A DNA stretch of 64,000 nucleotides from Aliarcobacter vitoriensis (GTDB lineage: Bacteria > Campylobacterota > Campylobacteria > Campylobacterales > Arcobacteraceae). The stretch spans positions 1 to 64,000 of the forward strand of contig NZ_PDKB01000002.1 of the NCBI RefSeq assembly GCF_003316695.1, written 5' to 3'. The translations under genes and the position numbers were made by a program. The notes beneath the pieces were generated by a model, which saw nothing but the letters and a program-made list of their open reading frames with translations, did no database searches and was not told where the DNA came from. The stretch's first letter is position 1; each line of letters starts with the position of its first letter. Positions 59,968 to 64,000 of this stretch are shown here, piece by piece.

Positions 59968-60402
59968 ATGCAAGAAAATAATGGAAATTTACAATTAGCT
60001 TCTATGCGGTCAAGAGCATTTGCTTTTGTAATAGATGATGTGATTGTTAGTGTATTAATGATGTTTATTTACTGGGATAGTGTCGTATCAATAAGTGATG
60101 ATAGTGATGCTATGATTTCTCTTATGCAGACTATTTTAATTCCATTAATGATATTAAAAGTTATATATCACACTTTTTTTGTTTGGTATTATGGAGCAAC
60201 TATTGGTAAGAAAATTGTAAAAATCAGAGTAATAGATGCAAATCATTGGGATAGAGTTACAATCTTCCAATCTTTTTTAAGAGCCGTAGGAAGAGTTATA
60301 TCTGAATTGTTCTACTATATTGGATTTATAGTTGGATTTTTTAATGATGGTAGAAAAACTTTCCATGATTTTACTGGTAAAACGTTGGTAGTAAATGCGT
60401 AA
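59968..60402 (+). CDS. RDD-family membrane protein
   Basis: A 144-aa integral membrane protein with the RDD signature: RSRAFAFVIDDVIVSVLM (R and D), three membrane segments, GATIGKKIVKIRVID, and R...FHD near the end (DGRKTFHDFTGKTLVV). Function unknown for most members; some are ion exchangers. It starts 1 base after purD and overlaps lptD by 8 bases. Confidence 0.88.
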   Translation: MQENNGNLQLASMRSRAFAFVIDDVIVSVLMMFIYWDSVVSISDDSDAMISLMQTILIPLMILKVIYHTFFVWYYGATIGKKIVKIRVIDANHWDRVTIFQSFLRAVGRVISELFYYIGFIVGFFNDGRKTFHDFTGKTLVVNA

Positions 60403-62554
60403 AGTAGTTGCATCTTTACTTATTGCTTCAGTTTTATTCGAAGTACAAGCAGAAGAATTAAAAAGTGAAAAATTACAATTAGTTGCAAAAAATGTTGATA
60501 CAAAAGAAAATATTATTACAGCAATAGGTGATGTTGTAGCATATTCTCCTACATATTATTTAAGTGCAGATAAACTTGTTTATAATAAAGAAAAAGAGAT
60601 TTTAGAACTTTTTGATAATGTTTTAATTATAAAAGACAATAGAGTTCAAACACAAAGTAATTATGCTTATGTAGATTTAAATAATGAAATTATAAATCAA
60701 GACCCTGTTTTTTTATTTGATTCTCCTTCTAATATATGGACAAATGCAAAAGAAGCAAATAAAAACAAAGAGATAATAAACCTCGATGGTTCAATTATAT
60801 CATCTTGCGATTGTGTTGATCCAATTTGGAGTATTAGAACATCAAGTGCTGATTATGATACGGAAGATATGTGGATAAATGCTTATAATGCAAGACTTTA
60901 TGTAAAAGATATACCAGTTTTTTATCTCCCATATTTTGGGTTTCCCACAGATACAACTAGAAGAACTGGATTATTACTTCCAACTTTAGGTTATTCAAGT
61001 GATGAAGGTTTTTTATACTCTCAACCTTTATTTATAGCACCTGCTGATAATTATGATATAGAATTAATCCCACAAATTAGAGCTTTAAGAGGATATGGAA
61101 GTTATGCAAATTTTAGATATGCTGATTCACCTAATTCTATGCTTAAAATTAAAACTGGATACTTTAAAGAAAAAAATAATTATAGGAAAAAAGAAAAGCT
61201 TGAAAATAGCGAACATTTTGGTTTAGATGTAGATTATGAAAGAAGAAATATAGTTTCTAACAGTAGAAATCATCAAGATGGAGTTTTTACATCCATTAAA
61301 TTATTAAATGATATTGAATATAGAACTTTATCAGAAACAAGTAATGATGATATAGGTACTGATAAAAAAGTTGAATCAAAATTTAACTATTTTTATAATA
61401 CTCCTGAATATTATGCTGGAGCATATGCTAAATATTATATAGATGCTTCACAAAAATCAAATAGTCAAACTCTACAAGAAATTCCACAATTTCATCTTCA
61501 TTCATATAATAAAGAACTTTTTTTAGAAAATTTGATTTATTCAATTGATGCAAAATATCAAAATTTTACAAGAGAAAAAGGATTAACAGCACAAATATAT
61601 GAGCTTAGTGTTCCGCTTAGTTATAGTCAAAATATTTTAGATGACTATTTATATGTAGGTGTTGAAAATAAAACTACTTTAAATCAATTTAATTATAGTA
61701 ATTCTATTCATAAAAATTCAGACTATGAGAATGGTACTTTAATACAAAATATAACATCTTTTAAAATGGGAAGTGATTTAATAAAGCCATATAAAGATTA
61801 TATTCATACTATAAATCTTAGTGCAAGTTATGATATACCGAAGAATTTGAGAAAAGATGGTGATTTGTATGGGATAACAGTAGATAAAGATCAATCTTCA
61901 AAATATCGTGAATTATCAGCATTTCCAACAATTCAAGATAATAAAACTATCAATTTGACTCTAAATCAATCAATTTATGATAAAGAGAGTTTACAACAGT
62001 TTATAAATCACAAAATGAGTCAATCTATTATTTATGATAGCTTAGATGAACCAAAATTTCAAGATTATGAAAATTATGTAAAAATAAATCATGATTTTGG
62101 TTCTATATCTGGAAAAGTTATTTACAATATGGATGACAATGAGATTGTTGAAAGTAGTGTAGACAATAGTTTTACTTATGAAAATTTTACTTTAAGTGCT
62201 GGATATTATAAAACAAAAAAAACAAATAATGATTTTAACGATAGAGATGACTTAGAATCATATAGGCTAAATACTTCATATAAAATAGCAAAAGATTACT
62301 CTGTTGGATATTATGAAAACTATAACTTAGAAGAAAAGCTAAGAAATAAACAAGGAGTAAGATTAAATATTGATGATGATTGCTGGAATTTAGATTTAAG
62401 GCTAGAAAAAGAAATTACTCCAAGAAGTAGTTATAGAAGTGGTGGAACACGATATGATAGCCATGAACAAACTATAGTTTATGCTGTTTTAATGTTAAAA
62501 CCAATTGGAGGAATAAGACAAAAATATAAAGTAAGTGATAATGAACCAAGATAA
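60395..62554 (+). CDS. lptD: LPS-assembly protein LptD
   Basis: A 719-aa outer-membrane protein that inserts lipopolysaccharide into the outer leaflet. A signal peptide spans about residues 1-19. The N-terminal LptA/OstA beta-jellyroll spans about 25-130 (VDTKENIITAIGDVVAYSPTYYLSADKLVYN), and the large barrel domain (about 190-719) starts after VFYLPYFGFPTDTTRRTGLLLPTLGYS, the LptD signature. A CDC pair (SSCDCVD) lies near the domain junction. It overlaps the RDD gene and the next gene. Confidence 0.92.
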   Translation: MRKVVASLLIASVLFEVQAEELKSEKLQLVAKNVDTKENIITAIGDVVAYSPTYYLSADKLVYNKEKEILELFDNVLIIKDNRVQTQSNYAYVDLNNEIINQDPVFLFDSPSNIWTNAKEANKNKEIINLDGSIISSCDCVDPIWSIRTSSADYDTEDMWINAYNARLYVKDIPVFYLPYFGFPTDTTRRTGLLLPTLGYSSDEGFLYSQPLFIAPADNYDIELIPQIRALRGYGSYANFRYADSPNSMLKIKTGYFKEKNNYRKKEKLENSEHFGLDVDYERRNIVSNSRNHQDGVFTSIKLLNDIEYRTLSETSNDDIGTDKKVESKFNYFYNTPEYYAGAYAKYYIDASQKSNSQTLQEIPQFHLHSYNKELFLENLIYSIDAKYQNFTREKGLTAQIYELSVPLSYSQNILDDYLYVGVENKTTLNQFNYSNSIHKNSDYENGTLIQNITSFKMGSDLIKPYKDYIHTINLSASYDIPKNLRKDGDLYGITVDKDQSSKYRELSAFPTIQDNKTINLTLNQSIYDKESLQQFINHKMSQSIIYDSLDEPKFQDYENYVKINHDFGSISGKVIYNMDDNEIVESSVDNSFTYENFTLSAGYYKTKKTNNDFNDRDDLESYRLNTSYKIAKDYSVGYYENYNLEEKLRNKQGVRLNIDDDCWNLDLRLEKEITPRSSYRSGGTRYDSHEQTIVYAVLMLKPIGGIRQKYKVSDNEPR

Positions 62555-63200
62555 GATTTTTTTTAAAAATAGAAAAGAAGCTTCTTTACAATTACTTGAT
62601 GTTCTACCAGTTGAAAGTATGAAGCTAGAAAAGTGGATAGTGATTGGTTGTTCTTATGGTGGATATGAAATGTCTAAAATTATAGCAGAGGCTTTAAATG
62701 CAGATTTTGATATTATGTTTAGTCAAAAAATATTTGCACCAAATAATGAGGAGTGTGAAATAGCAGTTGTTACCGAACTTGAAGAGGTTTTAATCCACGA
62801 AGAGTTGGTAAAAGCTTTTGATATAAATTTAGATTCAATTTATTTGAAATCAAAAGATATATATGATAGCAGTATTAAAATATTAGCAAATAGATTTAGA
62901 CAAAATGAAAAATTACAAAATTTACTTGGTAAAAATGTTTTAATTATAGATGAAGATATAAATGTTGGATTGGTAGTAATGGCTTGTATAAAAACTATTA
63001 TTAATCAAAAAGTAAAATCTTTAAGTGTTGCAACTCCTATTTTATCAACAGCAAGTATTTCTACAGTTGATAGAATCACTGATGATTTGTATTATATAAA
63101 AAAGCTTGAACATTATATAGAAGCTGATTACTACTATGAAAATTTAGAGGAATTAACTTTTGAAGATATTGAAAGAATTAAAAATGAAGGAAAAAAATGA
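62541..63200 (+). CDS. Phosphoribosyltransferase-like protein
   Basis: A 219-aa protein of the PRTase fold: VIGCSYGGYEMSKIIAEALN, and NVLIIDEDINVGLVVMACIKTI as a variant of the PRPP-binding motif (usually VVLVDDG-x-TG). The motif departs from consensus (DEDINVG), so PRPP binding may be weakened. The start ATG 62541 is chosen; a GTG at 62535 is also possible. It overlaps lptD by 14 bases and pnp by 4 (ATGA). The gene sits between lptD and pnp, and its function is unassigned. Confidence 0.75.
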   Translation: MNQDKIFFKNRKEASLQLLDVLPVESMKLEKWIVIGCSYGGYEMSKIIAEALNADFDIMFSQKIFAPNNEECEIAVVTELEEVLIHEELVKAFDINLDSIYLKSKDIYDSSIKILANRFRQNEKLQNLLGKNVLIIDEDINVGLVVMACIKTIINQKVKSLSVATPILSTASISTVDRITDDLYYIKKLEHYIEADYYYENLEELTFEDIERIKNEGKK

Positions 63201-64000
63201 CAATAGCATGCGAATTTGAATTAAATGGAAAAAATGAGATATTTGAGTTTAATAAAGTAGCCAAACAAGCAAATGGTTCTGTTTTATTAAAAGTAGGGGA
63301 TGCGGTAATACTAGCAACTGTTGCTTGTGAATTTGATAATCCAGTAAGTGAAGATTTTACACCATTAACAGTTCAATATATTGAGAAAACTTATGCATCA
63401 GCAAAATTACCTGGAGGTTTTATAAAAAGAGAAGGGAAACCTAGCGATTTTGAAACTTTAACTTCAAGAGTTATAGATAGAAGTTTAAGACCACTTTTTC
63501 CAAAAGGTTTTGTATATCCAACAACAATAACTGTAATGGTATTGAGTGCAGATAAAAATGTTGATTTACAAACTGTAGCTTTAAATGCAGCTAATGCAGC
63601 ACTATATACTTCAAATTTACCTATAAAAAAATCTGTTTGTGGAGTACGAATTGGGAAAATAGATGGTGAACTTGTGGTAAATCCAAATCAAAATGATTTA
63701 ACTAATTCAACTTTAGATTTGTATATTGCTGGTTCAAAAGATGAACTTTTAATGATAGAAATGAAAAGTATATCTTCATTAGAAGAAAAGAATCACAAAA
63801 CAAATGAAATTGTTGAAGAAAATCTAGTTGAAGCTATAGCTTTTGCACAAAATGCTTTAAAAAATTCAAATATTTCTTATGAAAATGGTTTTGAAAAAGC
63901 TTGTAAAGAAAAAGCTATTGTTGAACTTGTAGAATTTTCTATTGATGAAAAAGTGATCTCTTATGTAAGAGAAAAATTTTCAAATGATATAAAAGAAGCA
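63197..64000 (+). CDS. pnp: Polyribonucleotide nucleotidyltransferase, N-terminal part
   Basis: The first 268 residues of PNPase, a 3'-to-5' phosphorolytic RNase of the RNA degradosome; the gene runs past the window end. The first RNase PH domain is clear: FEFNKVAKQANGSVLLKVGD, LTVQYIEKTYASAKLPGGFI and TLTSRVIDRSLRPLFPKGF. AAGGAAAAA precedes the ATG, and the start overlaps the upstream gene by ATGA. Confidence 0.95.
   Translation, partial: MTIACEFELNGKNEIFEFNKVAKQANGSVLLKVGDAVILATVACEFDNPVSEDFTPLTVQYIEKTYASAKLPGGFIKREGKPSDFETLTSRVIDRSLRPLFPKGFVYPTTITVMVLSADKNVDLQTVALNAANAALYTSNLPIKKSVCGVRIGKIDGELVVNPNQNDLTNSTLDLYIAGSKDELLMIEMKSISSLEEKNHKTNEIVEENLVEAIAFAQNALKNSNISYENGFEKACKEKAIVELVEFSIDEKVISYVREKFSNDIKEA

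Overview
The window is AT-rich (by eye well under 35% GC) and its gene set points to Campylobacterota, family Arcobacteraceae (Arcobacter/Aliarcobacter type). Pointers are the very AT-rich codon use, the CJM1_0395-type metalloprotease, the cysteine-rich Sel1-repeat protein, and a purD leader RNA of the kind described from epsilonproteobacteria. Most of it is ordinary chromosome: short gaps, many ATGA or TAATG overlaps and housekeeping genes. I saw no rRNA, tRNA, CRISPR array or transposase.

Layout. 0.1-3.3 kb: a hypothetical protein, then two divergent regulator/enzyme pairs (HxlR with a flavin oxidoreductase; TetR with an alpha/beta hydrolase), each with visible palindromic operators. 3.3-10.6 kb: mutS2, a CorC-type membrane protein, a giant DUF748 protein and an ABC ATPase. 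10.7-15.3 kb: meso-diaminopimelate dehydrogenase, an orphan MobV-like relaxase-domain protein, hemN and argF. 15.4-18.3 kb: an anaerobic ribonucleotide reductase locus in which the glycyl-radical tail of NrdD is a separate overlapping 54-aa ORF, followed by nrdG. 18.3-21.0 kb (minus strand): hemB with a PAS histidine kinase and a response regulator. 21.1-28.7 kb: ribA, rsmG, small membrane proteins, glyS, a thioesterase, a PLD nuclease, an M48 protease, rmuC and a cxxc_20_cxxc protein.

28.7-32.1 kb is an accessory patch: a PH-like membrane protein, a frameshifted gene remnant, a Sel1-DUF1566 protein and an unknown lipoprotein, separated by copies of an approximately 80-100 bp repeat with TCGTTCCCAA-type inverted ends. 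32.1-36.2 kb: a zinc metallopeptidase, a DMT exporter, moeA and a ttcA-like gene. 36.2-44.6 kb is a respiratory module: a porin diverging from a Tat-exported TorA-type molybdoenzyme, a monohaem cytochrome, an OmpR-type regulator, a periplasmic solute-binding protein and a membrane histidine kinase. It looks like a TMAO/S-oxide reductase with its own sensing system.

45-48.3 kb: a DUF523 protein, a putative metalloprotease, a 79-aa mini flagellar-rod-like protein, pssA, ppx and a flagellin-like protein. 48.4-53.8 kb: ilvB, ilvN, lpxD and ftsK; ftsK appears to lack any ATG/GTG/TTG at its natural start. 54-64 kb: hpf, der, a SulP transporter, hemD ending inside a 13-bp tandem repeat, a structured leader RNA and purD, an RDD protein, lptD, a phosphoribosyltransferase and the start of pnp, which runs off the window.

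Most notable observations: the split NrdD, the inverted-end repeat family, the purD leader RNA, the missing canonical ftsK start, the hemD tandem array, and the Tor-like sensing module with an 11-bp-period direct repeat in its promoter.
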